From the NCBI GenBank assembly GCA_002295325.1, contig DBGA01000071.1, positions 15,673-22,673 on the forward strand: a DNA stretch of 7,001 nt, given 5' to 3'. Source of the DNA: Ruminococcaceae bacterium UBA866. GTDB lineage: Bacteria > Bacillota > Clostridia > Oscillospirales > Ruminococcaceae. This document shows positions 1 to 5,998 of the stretch, in pieces. The notes under the pieces were generated by a model that saw only the letters and a program-made list of their open reading frames with translations, was not told the origin of the DNA and made no database searches. The translations under genes and the position numbers were made by a program. Numbering within the stretch: position 1 is the first letter of the stretch; each line of letters starts with the position of its first letter.

Positions 1-1524
1 CTGTTCTTTTAGCATTGCAAGCTTTTTTATATTATCCTGTTCGGTCATGTACATCGCACGATATGGTTCAATAATAACCTTGTCCTTGAAAAGCAAAAGC
101 TTTGAGATGTTGTCATAAACCTCGTCAATCGGCAAAATGATAAACTCAAGGTCAGCCATTCTTTCAAAAGGTATTTGTGACATTCTCTCAAACCTTGCCC
201 TCATAGTGAAGTCAGATTTCTTCTCGGGCTTTTGAGGCATAGTAAAGCTGTCTTTGCAAGGAATGGGGGTGATTATCTCACGTTTATTTGCAATTTCTTC
301 ACAGACAAAACGTCTTAATTCGTTCAGTTTTGAAACTGGAAAAGCCAAACCATCATCAATAGAGCAGGTAATTTTACCTACTTTGAAGATAGTTCCCCCT
401 AGTTTTGAAAGAGAAGTGGTTAGACTTTCCACAGTTGCTGGTTTATTAAGTGCAAGCTCTGGGATATCTGAAGAAATTGTTGAAGAATTGTTGTCTTTAT
501 CACAAGCAGTCAATACCACCGGTTGGTCACGTTTTAGGGTGAGTTCCATATCAAGAGGTACTAACCCAACTTCTTTTTTGTAGGTGTTTTCTAATGACTT
601 TAGTATTTTGTTGGTAGCCGCTACAACATCGTCTTTTAGACGTATGCCAAACATATCCTCACCAAGCTTGTTTTTCAGATAACCATCTGTAAAACCACTG
701 CGAGAAAATACTGCTTGTAGAGTATCTATATCGTAATCTTCATTTTTGTCAGCGTTTGAGTAAACCTTTGTGGCAGCAGCAACATATTCAGGACGTTTCA
801 TTCTTCCTTCGATTTTAACGGAAGTAACACCTGCTTGTTTTAGCTCTTCAATATGTGGTGCTAGGCATAGGTCTTTTAGTGATAGGTCGTTTGCTGGTGT
901 GTCGCTTGAAGTAAAGGGGAGGCGACAAGTTCCAGCGCAATTTCCACGGTTTCCACTTCTTGTGCCAATCATAGAGGAAATATAACATTGCCCCGAAACT
1001 GACATACAAAGTGCTCCCTGAACGAAAACTTCAGTTTCAATATCCACACTTTGTGAGATTTCTTTAATCTGTTCGAGTGAAAGTTCGCGTGCTAAAACAA
1101 CACGCTTAATTGAAAGGTCTTTTAACTGCTGGGCACCCATAACAGTGTGAACTGCCATTTGGGTTGAGGCATGGATAGGAATGGTAGGACAAATTTCCCT
1201 AATCATAGAGACAAGACCCAAGTCTTGCACAATAAATGCATCAATTGAACATTCACAAGCGGTTTTAATACATCTTAGTGCATCATTTAGCTGAATATCA
1301 AAAATAAGGGTGTTAAGTGTTTGGTAAACCTTAACATCCCTTGAGTGGCAATATGAAACGGCATTTAAAAGCTCGTTCTTATCGAAGTTTCGAGCGTTCT
1401 GCCTTGCAGAAAAATCCGTTTGGCCAAGATAGACGGCGTTTGCTCCGTTTTGCACAGCTGCAAGAACAGAGTCAATATCGCCTGCCGGTGCTAGTATTTC
1501 TAAGCTAGTTGTGTTTTTGCTCAT
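1..1524 (-). CDS. U32 family peptidase-like protein with DUF3656-type region (3' end beyond window)
   Basis: This leftward gene supplies 508 codons and is still open at position 1. Its N-terminus (SLEILAPAGD, then NGANAVYLG) is the usual U32 barrel start. Residues 165-183 read EVFVQGALCMSVSGQCYIS, which fits the U32 family signature, followed by GNRGNCAGTCRLPF (191-204) and VKIEGRMKRPEYV. Cysteines 173, 180, 196, 200 and 220 fall where U32 proteins such as UbiU/UbiV carry iron-sulfur ligands. Characterised relatives (RlhA, TrhP, UbiU/V) hydroxylate RNA or ubiquinone precursors, so proteolysis is doubtful; the substrate here cannot be told. Residues from about 380 match the DUF3656 (collagenase-like) part of long clostridial members; full length is probably 650-850 residues. 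The ATG at 1524 has TAAGGA about 8 bases upstream and lies inside the end of zapA (20-base overlap), implying translational coupling and one mRNA. Family assignment is firm; exact function is open. Confidence 0.93.
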   Translation of the reverse strand, partial: MSKNTTSLEILAPAGDIDSVLAAVQNGANAVYLGQTDFSARQNARNFDKNELLNAVSYCHSRDVKVYQTLNTLIFDIQLNDALRCIKTACECSIDAFIVQDLGLVSMIREICPTIPIHASTQMAVHTVMGAQQLKDLSIKRVVLARELSLEQIKEISQSVDIETEVFVQGALCMSVSGQCYISSMIGTRSGNRGNCAGTCRLPFTSSDTPANDLSLKDLCLAPHIEELKQAGVTSVKIEGRMKRPEYVAAATKVYSNADKNEDYDIDTLQAVFSRSGFTDGYLKNKLGEDMFGIRLKDDVVAATNKILKSLENTYKKEVGLVPLDMELTLKRDQPVVLTACDKDNNSSTISSDIPELALNKPATVESLTTSLSKLGGTIFKVGKITCSIDDGLAFPVSKLNELRRFVCEEIANKREIITPIPCKDSFTMPQKPEKKSDFTMRARFERMSQIPFERMADLEFIILPIDEVYDNISKLLLFKDKVIIEPYRAMYMTEQDNIKKLAMLKEQ

Positions 1525-1885
1525 TGTTTTTTTCCTTATCTCCATAAGCTAAAAGTTTAACTGTCATCATTTCATTTTGTTCTTTTAATAAATCAATTTC
1601 TCTTGAAAGCTCCATAATTTGTGAGCGAGATCTGGTTGCCTCTTCAAGGTAATCTATGACCTGTTTTCTAAGGTTGTCCTTGTCACTTGAAGCTTTGATA
1701 CAGTCGTCCATAAGTCCAAGAGATACAAGCATACAAGCTGAGGTTACTGAGATTGCGTCATTTTGCTTCATAAATTGATCTATCTTTGAGTCAAGTTCTT
1801 CTGCTAATTGTTTAACGTAACTTACGCTTTCGTCTGTTTGAATTGTATATTCTTTCCCTGACAAAACAATTTTAATTTTGTTCAT
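1505..1885 (-). CDS. zapA: Cell division protein ZapA
   Basis: The 126-residue product is a ZapA-family protein, which binds and cross-links FtsZ filaments to stabilise the division ring in the cytoplasm. The N-terminal part (NKIKIVLSGKEYTIQTDES, then YVKQLAEELDSKIDQF) is the typical beta-strand and helix globular head. Residues 45-65 (VTSACMLVSLGLMDDCIKA) match the family's conserved helix, and about 70-115 form a long charged coiled coil (YLEEATRSRSQIMELSREIDLLKEQNEMM). The length is normal for Firmicute ZapA. The ATG at 1885 follows GGAGGT with a 6-base gap. A longer reading from a TTG at 1921 is rejected because it lies at or upstream of the predicted transcription start. The gene heads an operon with the downstream U32 gene, an order I know from clostridial genomes, where pheST often precedes it; here pheST is replaced by a divergent gene. 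Confidence 0.93.
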   Translation of the reverse strand: MNKIKIVLSGKEYTIQTDESVSYVKQLAEELDSKIDQFMKQNDAISVTSACMLVSLGLMDDCIKASSDKDNLRKQVIDYLEEATRSRSQIMELSREIDLLKEQNEMMTVKLLAYGDKEKNNEQKHN

Positions 1886-1924
1886 GGTATTACCTCCGTT
1901 TAAATTGAGTTGTATATACAATTA

Positions 1925-1953
1925 ATTATAATACATAGAAGATAACTTGTAAA
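1925..1953 (-). promoter_or_regulatory. Sigma-A-type promoter of zapA-U32 operon
   Basis: On the minus strand TTTACA (1948-1953) and a perfect TATAAT (1925-1930) are separated by 17 bases. This predicts transcription start near 1918 and a leader of about 30 bases before the GGAGGT and ATG of zapA. The position also rules out the upstream TTG at 1921 as the zapA start. The call is by eye from consensus. Confidence 0.78.
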
Positions 1954-1992
1954 GCAAATAACCTCATATTAAAAGGTTTTTTGTCCATAGTC

Positions 1993-2021
1993 TTTACAAT
2001 AAAAGCTGTATGGTGTAGGAT
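1993..2021 (+). promoter_or_regulatory. Probable promoter of the DUF1624 acyltransferase gene
   Basis: TTTACA (1993-1998) is followed after 17 bases by TAGGAT (2016-2021), a fair -10 element. Transcription would start near 2028, giving a short leader that contains the TGGAGGA ribosome binding site at 2041-2047. It is divergent from the zapA promoter, and the two -35 boxes are about 40 bases apart. The -10 match is only moderate. Confidence 0.5.
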
Positions 2022-2051
2022 TTAGGAAAGTAATCTTTTTTGGAGGATAAA

Positions 2052-2810
2052 ATGAAGGGTAAGAATTTTGATAATAGAGTTCACTTAATTGATGAAGTGC
2101 GTGGGTTTGCCATTATTTGCATGGTGGTTTATCATTTGTTTTATGACCTTGTGGTTATTTTTGGGATGAATATTCCATTGTTTTACACCAGTTTTATCGA
2201 TACCTTGGTTGTTTTGTTCGCGGGATTGTTTATCTTTATTTCTGGTTCAGCTTGTCTTTTTTCAAGGAATAACCTAAAACGTGGATTTCTTTGCTTTATG
2301 CTTGGCATGGCAATGACTGTAGTTACATTCTTTTTTATAAAGGATAGCCTTGATGTATTTGGTATCCTGCATATGCTCGGAATTAATATGATGCTGTTTT
2401 CGCTGGTAGCCCATCTTATAAAGAAAATACCGCCTCTACTTGGAATTGTTGTCTGTTTTGCTTTATGGCTAATTACATACAACCTACAGAATGGATATCT
2501 AGGGTTCGAGGGCATTTTGCAAATAGATATGCCAGCCGAGTTGTATCAGACGAATTATTTATTTCCTATAGGGCTTAATAATGCATCTTTTTTCTCTGTT
2601 GATTATTTTCCACTCATTCCTTGGACATTCTGCTTTTTAGCTGGCTCATTCTTTGGTGTGTTACTCAAAGAAAAACGGTTGCCGGAGTTCTTTTACAAAA
2701 TGCATTTTAAACCACTTGCATTTGTTGGCAGAAATACGCTGATTATTTATATCCTACATCAACCCGTTATATTTTCGATATTATGGGTGGTTTTTTGGAT
2801 TGTGGGTTAG
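2052..2810 (+). CDS. DUF1624 / HGSNAT-like membrane acyltransferase
   Basis: The 252-residue product is a very hydrophobic multi-pass membrane protein. I recognise it as a member of the bacterial DUF1624 (heparan-alpha-glucosaminide N-acetyltransferase catalytic domain) family. Near the N-terminus, LIDEVRGFAIICMVVYHLFY gives the characteristic Arg17, His28 and following Asp32 of membrane acyltransferases. FISGSACLFSRNNLKRG (about 62-78) and FGILHMLGINMM (about 103-114) are further family patches. The C-terminus GRNTLIIYILHQP (about 226-238) is the last conserved helix motif. About seven or eight membrane spans are visible and the length is normal for bacterial members. Relatives transfer acyl groups to sugars across the membrane, but the acceptor is unknown here. 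The start is ATG 2052, because GGAGGA lies 5 bases upstream; the in-frame TTG at 2040 overlaps that binding site. It appears monocistronic and ends tail to tail with the next gene, stop codons overlapping by 4 bases. Confidence 0.85.
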   Translation: MKGKNFDNRVHLIDEVRGFAIICMVVYHLFYDLVVIFGMNIPLFYTSFIDTLVVLFAGLFIFISGSACLFSRNNLKRGFLCFMLGMAMTVVTFFFIKDSLDVFGILHMLGINMMLFSLVAHLIKKIPPLLGIVVCFALWLITYNLQNGYLGFEGILQIDMPAELYQTNYLFPIGLNNASFFSVDYFPLIPWTFCFLAGSFFGVLLKEKRLPEFFYKMHFKPLAFVGRNTLIIYILHQPVIFSILWVVFWIVG

Positions 2811-2841
2811 AGAAATTTATTCACGATAGAAATTTCTCTAA
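2807..2841. terminator. 12-bp perfect palindrome at convergent gene ends, possible bidirectional terminator
   Basis: TTAGAGAAATTT (2807-2818) and its exact complement AAATTTCTCTAA (2830-2841) flank an 11-base loop. The left arm contains the stop codons of both convergent genes (TAG at 2808-2810 rightwards, TAA at 2809-2807 leftwards), and the rest of the palindrome lies in the last codons of the leftward gene. The stem has only two G-C pairs, and no clear T-run follows on either strand, so it is not a textbook Rho-independent terminator. It could still end transcription or block 3' decay of both mRNAs. Confidence 0.42.
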
Positions 2842-3979
2842 AGCAATCTGCCCATTTGACGAGCAGGTTGCAGGTGTATTTTAGTTTCTTATAATATGGA
2901 GAGGAAGCTGGAACTCTTTGCAATGTTGAGGTGTTCTTAAAGAAACTCATAAAGGTTTCATAAAGGTCATCTTCGGGACTTTCTTGTGCTTTTAAGGATG
3001 AAAAATAACCAGTTGAGGGTAGTGATTGGCTGTAATTATACTGCGGTTTTGTTTCACCATAGAAAAAACCTCGAGGGTTATAATCGTCATAGTTTGGGCT
3101 TACTTGCTCTAATAAATTTTTCGCTATTTTGGAAAGTAAAAAAACATTCAGCTCATCCGTATTGACTGTTTGAAAGCATGGAACAATTAATGCTGAGTCT
3201 GTAGTGCTTATTTTTCCAGACGTTGTTTTTGAAATAAGCACAAAGTTAACGGCAGTTGATGTTTGGATAAATAGATTTGTTGGAAATGATTTGAGGGAAA
3301 GCTCAATTTGGTTTAGCTCATTTTTTACATCGGTTGAGTTTTGTGCAAAGTCAATGATATGCTCGGAGGAAAAGTCCTTTTGGCTTTTGGCAATTGTAAT
3401 GTTAACCCCATATGTATATAATAGCTCGCCAACTTTTTTTTCATTTTCTTTTGCCACTTGGTCATTTGAGGCTTCGCTTGAGGTGGGTTCTGATTCAAAT
3501 GATGATGACGGTGTAGATGACGTTGGCATAGATGACGTTGATGTAGACGATGTTGGCGTTGATGTAGATGATGTAGACGAGTTTTGGCTTGAATCAGGTC
3601 TTGAATTAGGAAGACTTTCTTCCCTTGAAGTCGTTTGATTAGATGAAGACTCCCTTGAAGTTGATGTATCAGATGAACTTTCTATTGAAGTTGTTGTATT
3701 TGATGAAGTTTCTTTTGATGGAATGGAAGCCGTTTTTTTAGATGAAACATGGGAATTTATTTGTGACGATGATTTACTGTCAGAGGTGATTGTATCTGAC
3801 TCTATCACATCTTCAGCCAAGAAAGCGCTATCTTGCAGTTTTTCGCTTTGTGGTGGAGTATAAATAATACCGCCTGTTTGTTGATCATAGTCATTAAAAC
3901 TCATATAAAAAGCTGAAAAGACAACTGCTAAAAAAGCAAATGCCAAACAGATAATTCTGGTGATTAAATTGTTTCTAAT
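2807..3979 (-). CDS. Membrane-anchored Ser/Thr-rich stalk protein with degenerate metallopeptidase-like domain
   Basis: The product is 390 residues if read from an ATT codon at 3979. No standard named protein is recognised. Residues 1-8 (MRNNLITR) carry two Arg and precede one membrane span (about 9-28), so it is probably an outward-facing signal-anchored protein. Residues 61-171 are a low-complexity Ser/Thr stalk with decapeptide and pentapeptide repeats. Residues 172-390 form a folded domain whose order of patches (YGVNI, LKSFP, NPRGFFYG at 301-308, YFSSLKAQESPEDDLYETF at 325-343, PYYKKLKYTC at 361-370) recalls, from memory, Firmicute zincin-like putative metallopeptidases. Where that family has HExxH, this protein has SKIAK (283-287), so zinc binding and catalysis are probably lost; a binding or sensing role is inferred. 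The ATT start is chosen because TAGGTGA lies 6 bases upstream and it restores a charged N-terminus. The next option, TTG 3946, has no ribosome binding site and no positive residues. The gene faces pyk divergently and the acyltransferase convergently. Confidence 0.72.
   Translation of the reverse strand: MRNNLITRIICLAFAFLAVVFSAFYMSFNDYDQQTGGIIYTPPQSEKLQDSAFLAEDVIESDTITSDSKSSSQINSHVSSKKTASIPSKETSSNTTTSIESSSDTSTSRESSSNQTTSREESLPNSRPDSSQNSSTSSTSTPTSSTSTSSMPTSSTPSSSFESEPTSSEASNDQVAKENEKKVGELLYTYGVNITIAKSQKDFSSEHIIDFAQNSTDVKNELNQIELSLKSFPTNLFIQTSTAVNFVLISKTTSGKISTTDSALIVPCFQTVNTDELNVFLLSKIAKNLLEQVSPNYDDYNPRGFFYGETKPQYNYSQSLPSTGYFSSLKAQESPEDDLYETFMSFFKNTSTLQRVPASSPYYKKLKYTCNLLVKWADCFREISIVNKFL
3500..3574 (-). 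repeat. Five 15-bp tandem repeats coding for Ser/Thr/Pro pentapeptides
   Basis: Five consecutive 15-base units lie in frame in the stalk gene. In protein order they read TSSTS, TPTSS, TSTSS, MPTSS and TPSSS, close to a consensus of T-[PS]-T-S-S. At the DNA level the units resemble one another (plus strand GATGACGTTGGCATA, GATGACGTTGATGTA and so on), which suggests expansion by slippage. Confidence 0.8.
3621..3710 (-). repeat. Three 30-bp tandem repeats coding for Ser-rich decapeptides
   Basis: The units 3621-3650, 3651-3680 and 3681-3710 share the plus-strand beginning TCCCTTGAAG or TCTATTGAAG and an internal GATGAA. They encode decapeptides of the form [IR]-E-S-S-S-[DN]-x-[ST]-T-S, and a fainter fourth copy (KETSSNTTTS) follows in the protein's upstream direction. 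They build the surface stalk between the membrane span and the folded domain. Confidence 0.8.
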
Positions 3980-3985
3980 AGTGAT

Positions 3986-3992
3986 TCACCTA
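3986..3992 (-). promoter_or_regulatory. Ribosome binding site pointing to an ATT start
   Basis: On the minus strand TAGGTGA ends 6 bases before ATT at 3979-3977, the normal spacing. The TGA inside it is the in-frame stop just upstream, so translation cannot begin earlier. No ATG, GTG or TTG lies at the right distance. The first in-frame conventional option is TTG at 3946, which lacks a ribosome binding site. Confidence 0.6.
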
Positions 3993-4012
3993 CCCAAAAA
4001 CGATATAACCCA

Positions 4013-4041
4013 ATATTAACATTTAGTTATAATTTTGTCAA
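4013..4041 (-). promoter_or_regulatory. Sigma-A-type promoter of the stalk protein gene
   Basis: A perfect TTGACA (4036-4041, minus strand) and TAATAT (4013-4018) are separated by 17 bases. Transcription would start near 4006, about 27 bases before the ATT start and just ahead of the TAGGTGA binding site. A very A/T-rich stretch lies upstream on this strand (4042-4080), like an UP element. It includes a weaker second candidate, TTTACA 4079-4084 with TATAAT 4054-4059, but its 19-base spacer is long. Confidence 0.72.
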
Positions 4042-4149
4042 AATTTGTAGAATATTATAAAAAAAGTTGTTTAATATATGTAAAAAGTGGGTTGGTTTTG
4101 AGCTGTAAGTGAGTGCTGTTAACGAAATCTAAAAAAATGGTGGATATTC

Positions 4150-4167
4150 TTTACAACATAGTGTAAA
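4150..4167. promoter_or_regulatory. Inverted repeat TTTACA-N6-TGTAAA upstream of pyk, candidate operator
   Basis: Perfect 6-base arms (4150-4155 and 4162-4167) flank 6 bases. The element covers the place where a -35 box would lie for the pyk -10 at 4180-4185, so a bound regulator could block or replace sigma contacts there. It does not match the CcpA cre or Rex consensus as I know them. Short A/T-rich palindromes can occur by chance. Confidence 0.35.
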
Positions 4168-4176
4168 ATTAAGAAG

Positions 4177-4185
4177 TGATAATAT
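4177..4185 (+). promoter_or_regulatory. Possible extended -10 promoter of pyk
   Basis: TGA followed by TAATAT (4180-4185) forms a TGn-extended -10 element. No good -35 hexamer lies 16-18 bases upstream, which is tolerable for extended -10 promoters or for an activated promoter. Transcription would start near 4192, just before the leader hairpin. Confidence 0.42.
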
Positions 4186-4194
4186 AAAGATTCT

Positions 4195-4216
4195 GGAGTA
4201 TCATACTCCTAAGGAG
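4195..4216 (+). promoter_or_regulatory. pyk leader hairpin next to the ribosome binding site
   Basis: GGAGTA (4195-4200), a 3-base loop TCA and TACTCC (4204-4209) form a perfect 6-bp hairpin at the predicted 5' end of the pyk mRNA. It is followed at once by the AAGGAG binding site (4211-4216). CTCC at 4206-4209 could instead pair with GGAG of that binding site (4213-4216) across a 3-base loop, so the two pairings exclude each other. It may stabilise the mRNA 5' end or tune translation; function is inferred. Confidence 0.45.
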
Positions 4217-4224
4217 AAAAAATA

Positions 4225-5970
4225 ATGAGAAAAACTAAGATTATTTGCACATTGGGTCCAGCAAGTGAGGACGAAAATATTGTAAGAGAACTTATGCTAT
4301 CGGGAATGGATGTTGCACGCTTTAACTTCTCGCATTCAACCCACAAAGAGCACAAAGTCCGCTTTGATCAAGTTGACAGACTTAGAAGAGAACTTAATCT
4401 TCCGATTGCAGCGTTACTTGATACAAGGGGCCCTGAAATTAGAGTTGGATTAATTGAAAATGACAAGGTTACAGTAGAAAAATTCGATATAATTACATTC
4501 ACAACAGAGGAAGTGCTTGGAACAAAAGAGAGAATTCATATCAACTACAAGCAATTGCCTCATGACATAAATGACGGTGACAGAATATTAATTGACGATG
4601 GACTAATCGAAACAGTGGTTTTATCCCATACTCATACCGAGATTGTATGTGAAGTTCAAAATTCTGGAGTTATTTCAAACCGCAAGGGAATTAATGTTCC
4701 TGGTGTTAGATTGTCTATGCCTTATTTAAGTGAGCAAGACAAAAAGGATATTATCTTCGGTGCAGAGACTGGCTTTGATTTTGTTGCTGCATCATTTACA
4801 AGAACCGGTGAGGATATCGAGGAAGTAAAAGCAATATTAAGCACCACTAAAAATCCGAATATCAGAATTATTGCTAAAATTGAGAATGCCGAGGGCGTTA
4901 AAAATATCGATGAAATCCTACGTGTAGCTGATGGAATAATGGTTGCTCGTGGTGATATGGGTGTTGAAATTCCTTTTATAGAAATTCCTGTATTACAAAA
5001 AATGCTGATTAAAAAAGCATACAATGCTGGAAAACAGGTTATAACAGCAACACAAATGCTTGATTCTATGATGAAAAATCCACGTCCTACAAGGGCTGAA
5101 ACAACAGACGTTGCAAACGCAATTTATGACGGAACAAGTGCAATTATGTTGTCGGGTGAAACTGCGGCTGGACTTTATCCTGTTGAGTCACTTAAAACAA
5201 TGGCGGATATTGCACGACGTACAGAGCAAGACATTGATTATCAAAAACGCTTTAGAACTAGAGATTTAGATGAGTTTCCAAACGTTACAAATGCGATTTC
5301 CCATGCGACAGTTACCACTGCAATGGATTTAAAAGCAGCGGCAATTATCACTGTAACCAAATCAGGTCAAACCGCAAGAATGATTTCTAAGTTTAGACCT
5401 AATAGTCCAATTATTGGCTGCACAATAAACGAGATGGTTTGTCGTCAAATGAACTTATCTTGGGGCGTAACTCCAATTCTCTGTGAAGAAAAATATACAA
5501 ACGACGAGCTTTTTGACCACGCTGTAGAGGTTTCGGAGAAAAATGATTTAATAGGCAGTGGTGATTTGGTTGTAATAACAGCGGGTGTTCCGCTTGGAAT
5601 TACTGGAACTACTAATATTATGAAGGTTCACATTGTTGGCGATATCCTAGTGACTGGTGAAGGTGTTACTGAAAATAGTGTTTGCGCAAATCTTTGCGTT
5701 TGTGATAGCGAAGAACAAGCATTAAAAACTTTTAAGAATGATGACATTTTGGTTATCCCTAAAACTTCAAATGCAATTTTGGAGCTTATCAAGGATTGCT
5801 CGGGACTTATCACAGAGCAAGAGGGACTTAACTCACATGGTGCGATTGTTGGATTGGCTTTGAATAAACCTACTTTAGTGGGTGCTACCAATGCAACTCA
5901 AATTTTAAGAAGTGGTACAAATGTTACTCTTGATGCTAAGCGAGGAATTGTTTGCAATATGTCAAAATAG
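4225..5970 (+). CDS. pyk: Pyruvate kinase with C-terminal PEP-utiliser domain
   Basis: The 581-residue enzyme transfers phosphate from phosphoenolpyruvate to ADP, making pyruvate and ATP in the last step of glycolysis, in the cytoplasm. The start MRKTKIICTLGPAS and the substrate-site Arg32, Asn34 and Ser36 are present. DTRGPEIR (66-73) keeps Glu71, the residue linked with potassium dependence in the family. The active-site signature IIAKIENAEG holds Lys218 and metal ligand Glu220, and ARGDMGVEIP supplies Asp244. MLSGETAAGLYP closes the barrel, followed by the usual allosteric C domain. Residues from about 495 form the extra swivelling domain seen in Bacillus and clostridial enzymes, with NSHGAIVGLALNKPTLVGA keeping His538, the equivalent of the phosphohistidine of PEP synthase and PPDK. 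ATG 4225 has AAGGAG 8 bases upstream. No terminator is visible before the AI-2E-family gene 28 bases downstream, so both are probably on one mRNA. Confidence 0.97.
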   Translation: MRKTKIICTLGPASEDENIVRELMLSGMDVARFNFSHSTHKEHKVRFDQVDRLRRELNLPIAALLDTRGPEIRVGLIENDKVTVEKFDIITFTTEEVLGTKERIHINYKQLPHDINDGDRILIDDGLIETVVLSHTHTEIVCEVQNSGVISNRKGINVPGVRLSMPYLSEQDKKDIIFGAETGFDFVAASFTRTGEDIEEVKAILSTTKNPNIRIIAKIENAEGVKNIDEILRVADGIMVARGDMGVEIPFIEIPVLQKMLIKKAYNAGKQVITATQMLDSMMKNPRPTRAETTDVANAIYDGTSAIMLSGETAAGLYPVESLKTMADIARRTEQDIDYQKRFRTRDLDEFPNVTNAISHATVTTAMDLKAAAIITVTKSGQTARMISKFRPNSPIIGCTINEMVCRQMNLSWGVTPILCEEKYTNDELFDHAVEVSEKNDLIGSGDLVVITAGVPLGITGTTNIMKVHIVGDILVTGEGVTENSVCANLCVCDSEEQALKTFKNDDILVIPKTSNAILELIKDCSGLITEQEGLNSHGAIVGLALNKPTLVGATNATQILRSGTNVTLDAKRGIVCNMSK

Positions 5971-5998
5971 CCATAAGTTGGCTTAAAGGGGTGTAGCA

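Noticed and set aside
254..985. Rightward open frames at 254-583 and 770-985
   Set aside because: They lie opposite the well-supported U32 gene, show no family features and lack binding sites.
1919..1921. TTG as an earlier zapA start (12 more residues)
   Set aside because: It lies at the predicted transcription start, and the GGAGGT before ATG 1885 decides the start.
1960..1978. AACCT-N9-AGGTT inverted repeat between the divergent promoters
   Set aside because: Five-base arms in an A/T-rich region are expected by chance; not enough to call an operator.
2183..2515. Leftward open frame opposite the acyltransferase gene
   Set aside because: It is antisense to a recognisable membrane protein and has no start signals.
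3204..3638. Rightward open frame rich in Asp and Val
   Set aside because: It is the reverse complement of the Ser/Thr repeat stalk; Ser codons read backwards give Asp-, Val- and Gly-rich peptides. It has no ribosome binding site and no family resemblance.
4086..4145. Remaining intergenic stretch upstream of pyk
   Set aside because: I looked for a small RNA, riboswitch or further promoter and saw no convincing hairpin, T-run or -35/-10 pair.
5969..5983. AGCCA-TAAGT-TGGCT inverted repeat after the pyk stop codon
   Set aside because: The stem is only 5 bp, there is no T-run, and it abuts the next gene's binding site, so a terminator is unlikely.
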